Source: Streptomyces sp. 135 (GTDB lineage: Bacteria > Actinomycetota > Actinomycetes > Streptomycetales > Streptomycetaceae). From it: 64,000 bases of DNA. The notes beneath the pieces are model-generated. The model was not told the origin of the DNA, did no database searches, and saw nothing but the letters and a program-made list of their open reading frames with translations. The DNA is taken from NCBI RefSeq assembly GCF_020026305.1, contig NZ_CP075691.1:806001-870000 (forward strand), in the 5' to 3' direction. Shown piece by piece: positions 39,369-50,784 of the stretch (position 1 is its first letter; the number at the start of each line of letters is the position of its first letter). A program made the translations under genes and the position numbers.

Positions 39369-41102
39369 ATGACCCCCCGCAGCAAAGCCACCACCCCCAC
39401 GCCCCCTTCCCGCCCCACCCTCCGCCTCCTGCGGCACCTCCTGCCGCACTGGCGGCGGCTGTTGCCCGCCGTGGTCGCCTCGGCCGGGAGTGAGCTTGCC
39501 GCCGCCGCGCTGATGGCCACCGCCGCCTGGCTGATCACCCGGGCCGCGGAGCAGCCGCCGATCGCGTCCGTGAGCCTCGCGATCGTCGCCGTACGCGCGC
39601 TGGCCCTGGGGCGGGGAGCCCTGCGCTACGCCGACCGGCTCCTCGGGCACGACGGCGTGCTGCGGGCCGTCGCGGGCTTCCGTATCCGGGTGTACGAGGC
39701 ACTGGTACCGCTCGCCCCCGCGGGCACGCCCGCCTTCCGGGGCGGCGACCTGCTGACCCGCCTGGTCGACGACGTGGACGCCGCGCAGGATCTGCTGCTG
39801 CGGGTGCTGTTCCCGGCCGTGGCCGCCTGCGCGGTGGCCGTCGCCGCCACCGGGACGGCCATGGCGCTGCTGCCCCAGGCGGGCTTCCTGCTCGGGCTGC
39901 TCCTGGCCGTGGCGGGGCTGTGCGTCCCCGCCCTCGTGCTGGCGCTGTCCCGTCGTTCGGGCCGCGCCCAGAAGGCGGCACAGGGTGAACTGGCCGCCCT
40001 CACCGTGGACTTGACGCAGGGAGCCGCGGACCTCGCCGCGTACGGGGCCCGGGGCCGCGCCGACGAGCGGGCCCGGCGCGCCGCTGCCCGGATCGCCGCC
40101 CTGGAGCGCCAGGGGGCACTGACCACCTCGCTCGCCTCGGCCGTGGTGGTGCTGCTGCAAGGCGGGGCGACGGCCGGCGTGGCCTGGCTGGCGCTCCGCG
40201 CGCACGCGGCCGGTGATCTGGCCGCCGTACATCCGACCGTCCTCGCGGTGCTCGCGCTGGTCTCCTTCGAGGCCCTGGGGCCGCTGCCCGCCGCCGCCCG
40301 GCGGCTGGCAGACGTACGGGCTTCCGCGCGCAGGCTGGCCGACCTCTTCGACACGCCTCCCCCGGTCACCGAACCGCCCCCCGCCGACCCGCTCCCCGTC
40401 GACGAGCCGCTCGGCGTCGAGATCACCGACCTGCGGGTGCGCCACCGCCCCGACGGCCCCCTCGCCCTGGACGGGGTGAGCCTGCGGCTGCCGCCCGGCC
40501 GCCGGGTCGTGCTCCTCGGCGCCAGCGGCTCGGGCAAGTCGACGCTGATCGCGGCGCTGATGCGGTTCGTACCGTACGCATCCGGGAGCATCCGCGTCGG
40601 CGGGCGGGAGCTGCGTGGTCTCACGGGCGCCGAAGCCCGGCGCGCGATCACCGGCATGACCCAGGACGCGCACGTCTTCCATGCCACGATCCGCGCCAAC
40701 CTCCTCCTGGCCCGCCCCGGCGCCACGGACGACGACCTGCGCCAGGCGGCCCGCAGGGCGCGGCTCCTGGACTGGGTCGAGTCGCTGCCCGACCGCTGGG
40801 AGACCCTCCTCGGCGGGGACGGCGCCGCGATGTCGGGCGGCCAGCGCAGCCGTCTGCTGCTGGCCCGCGCACTGCTCGCCGACCCGCCCGTCCTCGTCCT
40901 GGACGAACCCACCGAGGGGCTGGACCCGGACACCGCCACCGCCGTGCTCGCCGACATCCTCGACGCCACGCGGGGCCGCACCACGCTCCTGGTCACCCAC
41001 GAGCGAACGGGCCTCGGCGCCGCCGACCTGATCGTGGACCTGGACACGTGCTCACCCGGCCGCCGGTTCCCGGCGCGCGAGGCGCAGCCGATGTGCCAGT
41101 AA
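39369..41102 (+). CDS. cydC: CydC-type ABC transporter half
   Basis: 577 aa from the ATG at 39369. Six membrane helices (about 30-300) precede an intact ATPase domain with Walker A GASGSGKST, signature MSGGQRSR, Walker B LVLDEPT and the H-loop VTHERTG. It would pair with CydD to export cysteine/glutathione and support bd oxidase assembly. With cydD broken, its partner is missing unless supplied elsewhere. In some Streptomyces the two halves are one fused protein; here they are separate. Confidence 0.92.
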   Translation: MTPRSKATTPTPPSRPTLRLLRHLLPHWRRLLPAVVASAGSELAAAALMATAAWLITRAAEQPPIASVSLAIVAVRALALGRGALRYADRLLGHDGVLRAVAGFRIRVYEALVPLAPAGTPAFRGGDLLTRLVDDVDAAQDLLLRVLFPAVAACAVAVAATGTAMALLPQAGFLLGLLLAVAGLCVPALVLALSRRSGRAQKAAQGELAALTVDLTQGAADLAAYGARGRADERARRAAARIAALERQGALTTSLASAVVVLLQGGATAGVAWLALRAHAAGDLAAVHPTVLAVLALVSFEALGPLPAAARRLADVRASARRLADLFDTPPPVTEPPPADPLPVDEPLGVEITDLRVRHRPDGPLALDGVSLRLPPGRRVVLLGASGSGKSTLIAALMRFVPYASGSIRVGGRELRGLTGAEARRAITGMTQDAHVFHATIRANLLLARPGATDDDLRQAARRARLLDWVESLPDRWETLLGGDGAAMSGGQRSRLLLARALLADPPVLVLDEPTEGLDPDTATAVLADILDATRGRTTLLVTHERTGLGAADLIVDLDTCSPGRRFPAREAQPMCQ

Positions 41103-41227
41103 CCGTACGGATACACCAGTAATCCGAAGGATGTACCGGAATGTCGTCCCCGGCGGCGATTCGCCGCCCGCGGTGGCGACCCAGCATGGAAGGACGAGAC
41201 CAGATCCCGGACAAAGGCGGTGGCACC

Positions 41228-42469
41228 ATGCTGCACGACGTATCCGACGGACCTCACCCCCGGCACGACGGGCTACAGCCCCTCCTCGACGAGCTGGCCC
41301 GCATCGCCGCGCTGCCCCTGGAACGCGGCGAGACCCTGCCCGCCCGCGCCTACACCGACGAGAGCTTCCACCGGCTCGAACACGACCGCGTCTTCCGCGG
41401 CGACTGGCTGTGCGTCGGCCACGTCTCCCAGGTCGCCGCGCCCGGTGACTACCTGCGCACCGACGCGGCAGGTGAGCCGCTGGTCGTCACCCGCGACGAG
41501 GAGGGCGGCCTGCACGCGCTCTCCCGGGTGTGCAGGCACCGCTTCATGGACATCCTGCCGCCCGAGACGACCCCGGAGCAGGGGTCCCTGGAGCGCCTCA
41601 TGTGTCCGTACCACACCTGGACCTACCGGCTGAACGGCGAGTACGCGGGGCAGTTGGCCGGCGCACCGATGATGAGCAAGGTCGACTTCGACCGCGCGGC
41701 GTGCCGACTGCCCCAGTACCGCTTGGAGGAGTGGAACGGGCTGCTCATGGTCTGCGCCGACCCGGCCGTGCCGCCGCTCGCCCCGCAGCTGGCGGAGCTG
41801 ACCGACCGGCTCGCGCCGTACGGCCTCGCGGACCTCGTCGTCGCGTACACGGACCGGTGGGAGGGCGTGCCCGCGAACTGGAAGGTCGCGTTCGAGAACG
41901 GCTCGGAGAACTACCACCACATGGGGACGCACGCCTCCACCCTCGACACCCTCGTCCCCGGCAAGGACACCGTCGTCGACGAGAGCGAGGGGCGCTGGTT
42001 CAGCATGTACACGCCGTTCGCGCTCGACGCGCCGGGCCTGGCGGAAGGGGACGCTCCGAGGGTCGGGCCCCTGATCCCGGGCCTCGGTGAGCGGCAGCTG
42101 TCCGGCATGACGGTCGCGGGCTTCTTCCCGAACCTGGTGATGGCCCTGCTGCCCGACAGCGTCACCTTCGTGCGCTGGGTGCCCACGGGCCCGGCCACGC
42201 ACGACGCGCTCGTGACGGTGCTCGTCCCGGCGCGGGCCGAGCGGGACCCGGACTTCGGCGCGTACGTCGAGGCGTCCCGGCGGCAGTTCGAGGTGATCCA
42301 GAACGAGGACCTGGTGGCGGTGCGGGGCGTGCAGCGGGGCCTGGCCACCGACCCCGCGCCCTCGGGCGGACGCTTCTCGCATCTGGAGCGGCCCCTGTGG
42401 CAGTTCCAGCGGTATCTGGCCGACCGCCTGGCTCCCGCGGACCCGGTCCCGGCCCCCGCGCGGCGCTAA
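41228..42469 (+). CDS. Rieske non-heme iron oxygenase, alpha subunit
   Basis: 413 aa from the ATG at 41228 with AAAGGCGG upstream. The Rieske domain has CRHRF and CPYHTW (Cys-x-His ... Cys-x-x-His). The catalytic domain carries the iron-binding ENYHHMGTH block and a later Asp-rich region. This is the aromatic-ring-hydroxylating or choline-monooxygenase-like class. No ferredoxin or reductase gene is adjacent, so electron partners must come from elsewhere. Substrate unknown. Confidence 0.92.
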   Translation: MLHDVSDGPHPRHDGLQPLLDELARIAALPLERGETLPARAYTDESFHRLEHDRVFRGDWLCVGHVSQVAAPGDYLRTDAAGEPLVVTRDEEGGLHALSRVCRHRFMDILPPETTPEQGSLERLMCPYHTWTYRLNGEYAGQLAGAPMMSKVDFDRAACRLPQYRLEEWNGLLMVCADPAVPPLAPQLAELTDRLAPYGLADLVVAYTDRWEGVPANWKVAFENGSENYHHMGTHASTLDTLVPGKDTVVDESEGRWFSMYTPFALDAPGLAEGDAPRVGPLIPGLGERQLSGMTVAGFFPNLVMALLPDSVTFVRWVPTGPATHDALVTVLVPARAERDPDFGAYVEASRRQFEVIQNEDLVAVRGVQRGLATDPAPSGGRFSHLERPLWQFQRYLADRLAPADPVPAPARR

Positions 42470-42523
42470 CCGCGGCGGCTTCGTGGTACTCCTCCGGTAC
42501 GCCACCAAGGAGGCAAGCACCGT

Positions 42524-43027
42524 ATGAACGACCACGACCCCACCGCCTGCGGCCTGCCCGGCCCCGGCGACCAGCCCACCGTCGCCGACCGGGCCTGGCT
42601 GGCCATCGCCTGCCGGCTCGCCGCGCAGTGCCCGCCCTCCGCCACCGCGCTCAGCGTGGGCGCGGTCGTCGTCGCCGACGACGGCACCGAACTGGCCCGC
42701 GCCCACTCCCGCGAGAGGGACCCGGACGACCATGCCGAGGAAGGCGCCTTCGCCAAGATCGACGCCGCCGATCCGCGGCTGGTGGGCGCGACGGTGTACA
42801 GCTCTCTGGCGCCGTGCGCGACGCGCGACTCGCGTCCTCGCGCCTGCGCCCGGCTGATCAGCGAATCCGGGGCGCGGCGGCTGGTCACCGCCTGGCGCGA
42901 GCCCGATGTTGCCGCCCCCGAGGCGCACGGCACCCAATTCCTGGAGGGCGCGGGCGTCACCGTACTCGAACTGCCGGAGTACGCCGACGCGGCGAAGGCG
43001 CCCAACGCGCACCTGCTCCAGCCCTAG
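42524..43027 (+). CDS. Zinc-dependent deaminase, RibD N-domain-like
   Basis: A 167-aa cytidine-deaminase fold. The zinc motifs are DDHAEEGAF (His and catalytic Glu) and APCATRDSRPRACARLI (two Cys), which is closer to the RibD deaminase domain than to cytidine deaminases. No reductase domain is attached and no other riboflavin genes are near. It lies 54 nt after the Rieske oxygenase gene, perhaps in the same transcript. Substrate unknown. Confidence 0.88.
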   Translation: MNDHDPTACGLPGPGDQPTVADRAWLAIACRLAAQCPPSATALSVGAVVVADDGTELARAHSRERDPDDHAEEGAFAKIDAADPRLVGATVYSSLAPCATRDSRPRACARLISESGARRLVTAWREPDVAAPEAHGTQFLEGAGVTVLELPEYADAAKAPNAHLLQP

Positions 43028-43081
43028 CCTCAGCCTCAGCTGTAGCTTCAGCGCGCGGAGGCGGTCACGCCGCGCCGGTCC

Positions 43082-43615
43082 TCACGCCTGGTACTCGGTG
43101 AGGTCGATGGCGTGGACGAACAGCGGGTGGCCGTACACCGGGTGCTCCGTCTCGCGTTCCAAGTGCATGCCGAGCTTGCGCACGATGTTCTCGGAGGCGT
43201 CGTCGCCCGCCCGGTGGATGGCGACGACCCGGTCGATTCCACGGTCCTGGAGCGCGAACTCCAGCGTCGCCTGGGCGGCTTCGGAGGCGTACCCCTGGCC
43301 CCAGAACTGCGCGCCGAGCCGCCAGGCGATGGCCGCGTCGGCCGCCGCCTCCGGCAGGAACTCCGGGACGAACAGGCCGGTGAAGCCGGCCAGCTCGCCC
43401 GAGGCCAGGAGTTCGACGGCGAAGAGGCCGTAGCCCTCGTCGTCCCACTCCTCCTCCCACCGCTCGATGTCCCGCGCCGTCTGCTCCAGGTCGCGGACCC
43501 GGCCGTCGTCCACCCAGTGCATCACCCGCGGGTCCGCGTTGATGTCCGCCATCGGCGCGAGGTCGTCGTCGTGCCAGCGGCGGAGGAGGAGGCGGGGCGT
43601 GCGGATCTCGGTCAT
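43082..43615 (-). CDS. GNAT N-acetyltransferase (RimJ/RimL-like)
   Basis: 177 aa starting MTEIRTPRLLLRRW, the common opening of this group. The acetyl-CoA site is visible around LGAQFWGQGYASEAAQA, and the C-terminal region SENIVRKLGM is typical of RimJ/RimL-type enzymes. It may acetylate a protein N-terminus or a small amine. Confidence 0.9.
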   Translation of the reverse strand: MTEIRTPRLLLRRWHDDDLAPMADINADPRVMHWVDDGRVRDLEQTARDIERWEEEWDDEGYGLFAVELLASGELAGFTGLFVPEFLPEAAADAAIAWRLGAQFWGQGYASEAAQATLEFALQDRGIDRVVAIHRAGDDASENIVRKLGMHLERETEHPVYGHPLFVHAIDLTEYQA

Positions 43616-43687
43616 GGGCCCATCCTGCCCAAGGCGGGGTCCTGATCGTTAATCGAGCCCGGTCGCGGGGGCGGGGAGCGGGGCCCC

Positions 43688-46105
<2,418 letters not shown>

Positions 46106-46178
46106 CATGTTCTCCATTGGTGGGGCAGGGCCGCCTGCGCGGCCTCCGTCGGCGTCATCCGGCTCGATGGGGCCTGCG

Positions 46179-46513
46179 TCAGGCTGCCCAACGGCCGCCG
46201 CGCACCAGGTCGCGGCCGACCGGCTCGACGGCCTCGCGCCAGGCCGGCAGCGCGTCGATCTCCGGCACCTCGGCCTCGCCCTCGATCATGACCACCTCCC
46301 GGGTGTGGCCCAGTGACAGCCGAACGGCTCGGGTGGCGTCGAGGTTCCCGCCGGCCGGGCCGTCCGCCGGCGTGGCCGGCCACAGCGCTTCGTCGTCCCA
46401 GTCGAAGGAGAGCGGGACGAGGTGGGGCACGCCGTCCGCCGAAGCACCGGCTCCGGCTCCTTGAGCGGCGCGAGGGCCGTGCCGCCGGGGGCGGGCGCGT
46501 CGTCGTTGTCCAT
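46179..46513 (-). pseudogene. Pyridoxamine 5'-phosphate oxidase-family relic
   Basis: The recognisable core PHLVPLSFDWDDEALW through LGHTREVVMIEGEAEV to the tail GRDLVRGGRW matches small FMN-binding PNPOx proteins. Two parts are missing: the N-terminal strand region, where MDNDDAPAPGG is in another frame and runs straight into ADGVPHLV, and a segment between EIDALP and AWREAVEP. Intact relatives are about 130-150 aa. It is probably non-functional. Confidence 0.7.
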
Positions 46514-46588
46514 GGCGATCACGCTAGCGGCGGCGCGTGGGCCACGCTTCTCCATTCCTGATCCGTCCGTTCCCGTCCGTACGCACAG

Positions 46589-46628
46589 AAGCCCCAGGCC
46601 CGGCAAGTACGCCTGGGACCTGGGGCTT
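46589..46628. terminator. Terminator hairpin
   Basis: AAGCCCCAGG (46589-46598) and CCTGGGGCTT (46619-46628) form perfect 10-bp arms with a 20-nt loop, placed 18 nt after the stop of the minus-strand AhpD-like gene. It could act in both directions. Confidence 0.7.
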
Positions 46629-46645
46629 TGCCGTGCGGGTCCGGC

Positions 46646-47119
46646 TTATCCGAACTGGCCGACCTGGTAGTCGCCGGCGGGCTGCTGGACCATGACATTC
46701 AGCCGGTTGAAGGCGTTGATGAGGGCGATCAGGGAGACCAGCGCGGTCAGCTGCTCCTCGTCGTAGTGCTTGGCGGCGTTCGCCCAGGCCTCGTCCGAGA
46801 CGCCACCGGCCGCGTCGGCGATGCGGGTGCCCTGCTCCGCCAACTCGAGCGCGGCGCGCTCGGCGTCGGTGAAGACCTTGGCCTCCCGCCAGGCCGCGAT
46901 CATGTTGAGGCGCAGCGAGCTCTCCCCCGCGGCGGCCGCCTCCTTGGTGTGCATGTCGAGGCAGAAGCCGCAGCCGTTGATCTGGCTGGCGCGGATCTTC
47001 ACCAGCTCCTGCGTCGCGGCGGGCAGCGTCGAGGCCATGAGCTCCTTGTTCGCCGAGGTGAGGTGCTTCAGGGCCTTGCCCGCGAGCGGGCTGGCGAAGA
47101 AGTTCAAGCGTGCGTCCAT
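46646..47119 (-). CDS. Carboxymuconolactone decarboxylase-family (AhpD-like) protein
   Basis: A 157-aa all-helical protein with the AhpD-type core ELVKIRASQINGCGFCLDMH. The Cys-x-x-Cys and nearby His form the peroxidatic/disulfide site in AhpD relatives. The family includes alkylhydroperoxidases and lactone decarboxylases; the CxxC favours a redox role. A second paralogue (48086-48538) lies on the far side of the inositol-phosphatase homologue. A strong terminator follows. Confidence 0.9.
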   Translation of the reverse strand: MDARLNFFASPLAGKALKHLTSANKELMASTLPAATQELVKIRASQINGCGFCLDMHTKEAAAAGESSLRLNMIAAWREAKVFTDAERAALELAEQGTRIADAAGGVSDEAWANAAKHYDEEQLTALVSLIALINAFNRLNVMVQQPAGDYQVGQFG

Positions 47120-47281
47120 GGTGTGCTCCTCTGCCGTTGTCGATGGCTACACCCCTTTGACGGAACGGACGACAGGGGATGTGACACGGCCGGCTGTGAC
47201 CCGCGTCTCACCCTTCGGCGGGCCGACCGCTCTGCCCGGAAAGCGCGGCGGGTCGGGCTGGGCGCCGCTGGCCTTCGCTCC

Positions 47282-48079
47282 GTGATCAACTCATACGCGG
47301 GCCTCGACGACACCGAAGTGGCCATAGCCGCGGCCCTCGCGGGCGGGGACGTCGTGCGCGACCTGTACGGGCGACGGCTCGACCGGATCGACAAGAGCGC
47401 CGGGGACTTCGCCACCGCCGCGGACGTGGCGGCGGAGAAGGCGATCCTCGGCGTCATCGCTGCCGCGCGGCCGGACGACGCGCTGCTCGGCGAGGAGAGC
47501 GGGCGGCAGGGCGCGAGCGGCGCGGTGCGCCAGTGGCTGGTGGACCCGCTGTGCGGCACCCTCAACTACGCCGTCGGCAGCATGCTGGTGGCGGTCAACG
47601 TGGCGCTGGGTGACGGGGCGGCGGCGGTGGCGGACCCGTTCGGCGGCGAGGTCTACTGCACGGACGGCGAAAGCGCGTGGGTGCGGCGTGAGGGCGGTGA
47701 GGCGCGGCTGTCGCCGTCGTCCGCCACGCGGCTGGTGGACGTCAATCTGGATCCGCCGTTCCCGAGCGCGCCCGGTTTCCGCGCGGTGGACCTGCTCGCC
47801 CACCCGCGGTTCGTCGCGGACTTCCGCCCCCGGGTCGTGTCGACGACGCTGGCGCTGGCCTGGGTGGCGGCCGGCAAGCGGGCCGCGTACGTCACCGACG
47901 GCACGGACCTGGCGGGGAGCGTCCACTTCGCCGCGGGGCTCGCCGTGTGCCTCGCCGCCGGGTGTGTGGTCACCGGCCTCGACGGCGCTCCGATCGGGCC
48001 GGGGAGCCGGGGACTCGTGGCCGCCGTGGACGCGGGGACGCACGAGCGGTTGATGTCGGTGATCGGCGACCGCGGCTAG
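47282..48079 (+). CDS. Inositol monophosphatase-fold protein with altered metal site
   Basis: 265 aa from the GTG at 47282; the ribosome site is weak. The fold is clear from GDFATAADVAAEKAI, LGEESGRQG and the WLVDPLCGTLNYAVG block. The canonical DPxDGT motif reads DPLCGT, so one metal-binding Asp is Cys. The usual W-D-x-A-A-G motif reads VHFAAG, so the second metal Asp is also lost. It may have a different activity or be a non-catalytic binder. Confidence 0.85.
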   Translation: MINSYAGLDDTEVAIAAALAGGDVVRDLYGRRLDRIDKSAGDFATAADVAAEKAILGVIAAARPDDALLGEESGRQGASGAVRQWLVDPLCGTLNYAVGSMLVAVNVALGDGAAAVADPFGGEVYCTDGESAWVRREGGEARLSPSSATRLVDVNLDPPFPSAPGFRAVDLLAHPRFVADFRPRVVSTTLALAWVAAGKRAAYVTDGTDLAGSVHFAAGLAVCLAAGCVVTGLDGAPIGPGSRGLVAAVDAGTHERLMSVIGDRG

Positions 48080-48085
48080 GGGGGA

Positions 48086-48538
48086 TCACTCGGTTCCGGG
48101 GGTCTTGCGGGTGGTGACGTTCATCCGGTTCCAGGCGTTGACCGTGAAGATGAGGGCGATGAGCTGGGCCAGCTCCCGCTCCTCGAAGTGCCGGGCGGCC
48201 TCGTCGTACACGGCGTCCGGGACTCCGCCGGGCAGCCGGGTGACCGCCTCGGTCAGGGCGAGCGCGGCCCGCTCCTCGGCCGTGTAGAGGCTGGACTCCT
48301 GCCAGCCGTCGAGCTGGTAGATGCGGCTCTCGCTCTCCCCCGCCCTGCGCGCGTCACTCGTGTGGTAGTCGATGCAGTACACGCACCGGTTGATCTGGGA
48401 CGCGCGGATCTGTACGAGTTCGAGCAGCACCGGGTCGAGGCCCTGGCGGGCGGCCGCGTCCAGGGCGAGGACGGCCTTGAAGACCTTGGGGGCGACGGTG
48501 GCGAAGTTCATGCGCTGGGGAATCTCAACTGCTGTCAT
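48086..48538 (-). CDS. Carboxymuconolactone decarboxylase-family (AhpD-like) protein
   Basis: A 150-aa paralogue of the protein at 46646, with the matching core ELVQIRASQINRCVYCIDYH. It is divergent from a MocR regulator with only 47 nt between start codons. The shared promoter indicates MocR control. A redox role through the CxxC is likely. Confidence 0.9.
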   Translation of the reverse strand: MTAVEIPQRMNFATVAPKVFKAVLALDAAARQGLDPVLLELVQIRASQINRCVYCIDYHTSDARRAGESESRIYQLDGWQESSLYTAEERAALALTEAVTRLPGGVPDAVYDEAARHFEERELAQLIALIFTVNAWNRMNVTTRKTPGTE

Positions 48539-48585
48539 ACGGAGAACCCTAGGAGTGGATTAGCCCCCCGGTATGGTGCATTCTC

Positions 48586-50013
48586 ATGTCAAATCAACGG
48601 GGCAATTCAGCCGGCGAACACCAACCGGAACACGGGTCCGGCTCGGATTTCCACCTGGAGCTGACCGGAGAGGGCACCCTGCGCGAACGGCTGATGCGGG
48701 CCCTGCGCGAGGCCATCGGCTCCGGACGCCTGGCCCCCGGCACCCGCCTGCCTCCGTACCGGAGTCTGGCCCGGGATCTCGGCATCGCCCTCAACACCGT
48801 CGGCGAGGCGTACGGCGAACTCGTCGCCGAGGGCTGGCTCGTGGCCCGGCAGGGCTCGGGCACCCGCGTCGCGCGGCGCAGCACACCGCTGCCGCCGGAC
48901 CGCTCGCGCCGCTCGGCGCCGCCGGTCCGCCGCCCCGCGTACGACATGATGCCGACCTCACCGGACGCCGCCACGTTCCCCCGGACGGCCTGGCAGACCT
49001 CGTCGCGGCGCGCGCTGAACGCGGCGCCCAACGACGCGTTCGGCGTGGGCGATCCGCGGGGCCGCATCGAACTGCGTACCGCGCTCACGGAGTATCTGGC
49101 CAGGGCCCGGGGCGTACGCACCGCACCGCACCGGATCGTCGTCTGCGCCGGATTCGCCCATGCGCTGCGCATGCTCGGCCAGGTGCTCGACGGTGCGGTG
49201 GCGGTCGAGTCGTACGGCCTGGCCTTCCATCGCTCGCTCCTGACCGCGGCCGGGCGGCGCACGGTCCCGCTGTCCGTGGACGCGCGGGGAGCCGTGATCG
49301 ACGAACTGCCCGCGACGGGCGCGGAAGCCGTGCTGCTCACGCCCGCCCACCAGTTCCCCACCGGGGGGCCGCTGCACCCCGGGCGCAGGGCGGCGGTGAT
49401 CGACTGGGCGCGGGCGGGTGGCGGGCTGGTGATCGAGGACGACTACGACGGCGAGTTCCGCTACGACCGGCAGCCGGTCGGCGCCGTGCAGGGGCTCGAC
49501 CCCGACCGCGTCGTCTACATCGGGTCGACCAGCAAGAGCCTGTCGCCTGCGCTGCGCATCGGCTGGATGGCGGTGCCCGACCACCTCGTGGACGACATCC
49601 TCGCGGTCAAGGGCGCCCGCGAACTGTGGACGGGGTCCCTGGAGCAGCTCACCCTCGCCGACTTCATCTCCTGCGGCGCCTACGACCGGCATCTGCGCCG
49701 CATGCGGCTGAACTACCGGCGTCGGCGCGACCGGCTCGTCGCCACGCTCGGGGCGCGGGCGCCGCACATCGGGATCGGCGGTATCGCCGCCGGGCTGCAC
49801 GCCGTCCTGGACCTGCCGCCGGGCACCGAACCGGCCGCGGTGCGCGCGGCGTCCCGCCAGGGCCTCGCTCTCGAAGGCCTCGCCGCCTACCGCCACCCCG
49901 ACAGCGGCATGCCGCCCCGTGACGGCCTCGTCATCGGGTACGGCACCCCGCCCGACCACGCCTTCGACGGCGCGCTGGAGGCCCTGCACCTGGCCCTGCC
50001 GGACCCGGAGTGA
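48586..50013 (+). CDS. MocR/PdxR-type regulator (GntR plus aminotransferase fold)
   Basis: A 475-aa protein. The N-terminal GntR helix-turn-helix (about residues 25-100) includes LPPYRSLARDLGIALNTVGEAY. The remainder is a fold-type I aminotransferase domain with the PLP lysine in STSKSLSPALRIGW and the Asp-Tyr contact in EDDYDGEFRY. Such proteins sense PLP or amino compounds. Its likely target is the divergent AhpD-like gene. Confidence 0.93.
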   Translation: MSNQRGNSAGEHQPEHGSGSDFHLELTGEGTLRERLMRALREAIGSGRLAPGTRLPPYRSLARDLGIALNTVGEAYGELVAEGWLVARQGSGTRVARRSTPLPPDRSRRSAPPVRRPAYDMMPTSPDAATFPRTAWQTSSRRALNAAPNDAFGVGDPRGRIELRTALTEYLARARGVRTAPHRIVVCAGFAHALRMLGQVLDGAVAVESYGLAFHRSLLTAAGRRTVPLSVDARGAVIDELPATGAEAVLLTPAHQFPTGGPLHPGRRAAVIDWARAGGGLVIEDDYDGEFRYDRQPVGAVQGLDPDRVVYIGSTSKSLSPALRIGWMAVPDHLVDDILAVKGARELWTGSLEQLTLADFISCGAYDRHLRRMRLNYRRRRDRLVATLGARAPHIGIGGIAAGLHAVLDLPPGTEPAAVRAASRQGLALEGLAAYRHPDSGMPPRDGLVIGYGTPPDHAFDGALEALHLALPDPE

Positions 50014-50341
50014 GACCCCGAGGCTGCGCCCCCTCCAAGGGCCGCCTCGTGGCAGCGGTCTCATGCCAAAGTGCATGGAGCGTGGCCACTCCGGGAGCCG
50101 GACCGGGCGGTGATGAACTGCGGCTACGGCTTCCGCCCGCCCCCGCGCGGGGCCATTCTTCAGGGCAGTGGCATATGACCATGGCTTGACGTGGGCCAAT
50201 TTCGCGTGAGTGCACGTGAGTTGGGTGTCGGCAGCCTAGAGTTCCCTTTGACGACGTCGCTCCTCGCATCACCGCTCTCGTCGCCCTCCGCGCCGCGGCC
50301 GGGGGGACCCCTTCGGTCAGCCACCGAGGAAACGAGAGCAC
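50014..50341. other. Intergenic region upstream of the small peptide ORF
   Basis: 328 nt after the MocR gene with no protein gene supported. An AT-richer stretch at 50161-50250 (TTGAC at 50186, TAGAGT at 50237) may hold a promoter for the small ORF, but the two elements are too far apart to pair. Confidence 0.4.
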
Positions 50342-50443
50342 GTGCCCGGAAACGATGAACCGCCGGACTGGACACTCTGGTCGCTCCGGGTCGCCCTGAT
50401 CCAGTTGGCCCTGGATCTGACCCAGTGGATCAGTACGGTCTAG
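50342..50443 (+). CDS. Small ORF, 33-aa amphipathic peptide
   Basis: GTG start at 50342 with purine-rich gaggaaacgagag upstream, and a TAG at 50441. The peptide starts VPGNDEPPDWTLWSL and continues as a Trp/Leu-rich amphipathic helix ending LTQWISTV. Third codon positions are mostly G/C, as in real genes nearby. A strong hairpin lies 20 nt after the stop, giving a complete mini-unit. No family is recognised. A leader, membrane-active or signalling peptide are all possible. Confidence 0.45.
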   Translation: MPGNDEPPDWTLWSLRVALIQLALDLTQWISTV

Positions 50444-50462
50444 CCCGGCGGATCCGTCACCC

Positions 50463-50488
50463 GGGGGTCGGCCATCACGCCGGCCCCC
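50463..50488 (+). terminator. Hairpin after the small ORF
   Basis: GGGGGTCGGC (50463-50472) pairs with GCCGGCCCCC (50479-50488) with one T-G wobble and a 6-nt loop. It begins 20 nt after the small-ORF stop, consistent with a terminator. Confidence 0.6.
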
Positions 50489-50784
50489 AACCTCTTTCCG
50501 GTGGACTGTCCGAGGACGGGAAGCCCTTGGTCAGTACCCGGTAACGCCACCCTAGAGCAACGCCTCTCGCGCGACGCCGTATTCATTGAACAGAAATCAC
50601 GGAATACATAGTTCGCCGGGTGGTCCGGATACGGACCTCCGACAGCGATACGCGGAAGTCTTTCGCGGCGGAGAGAGCCGACAGGAAGCCCCGACCCCGC
50701 TTCGTCGGCGGGCGGTTGAGCGGGACGGCCACCGCCACGGATGAGGCAGAATGCTTCCGGGGCCAGTGATATGGGGGGGGTTCT
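50489..50784. other. Gene-free stretch before the AraC relic
   Basis: About 300 nt with no supportable gene. It ends in an 8-G run (50773-50780) right before the relic's coding sequence. Confidence 0.4.
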
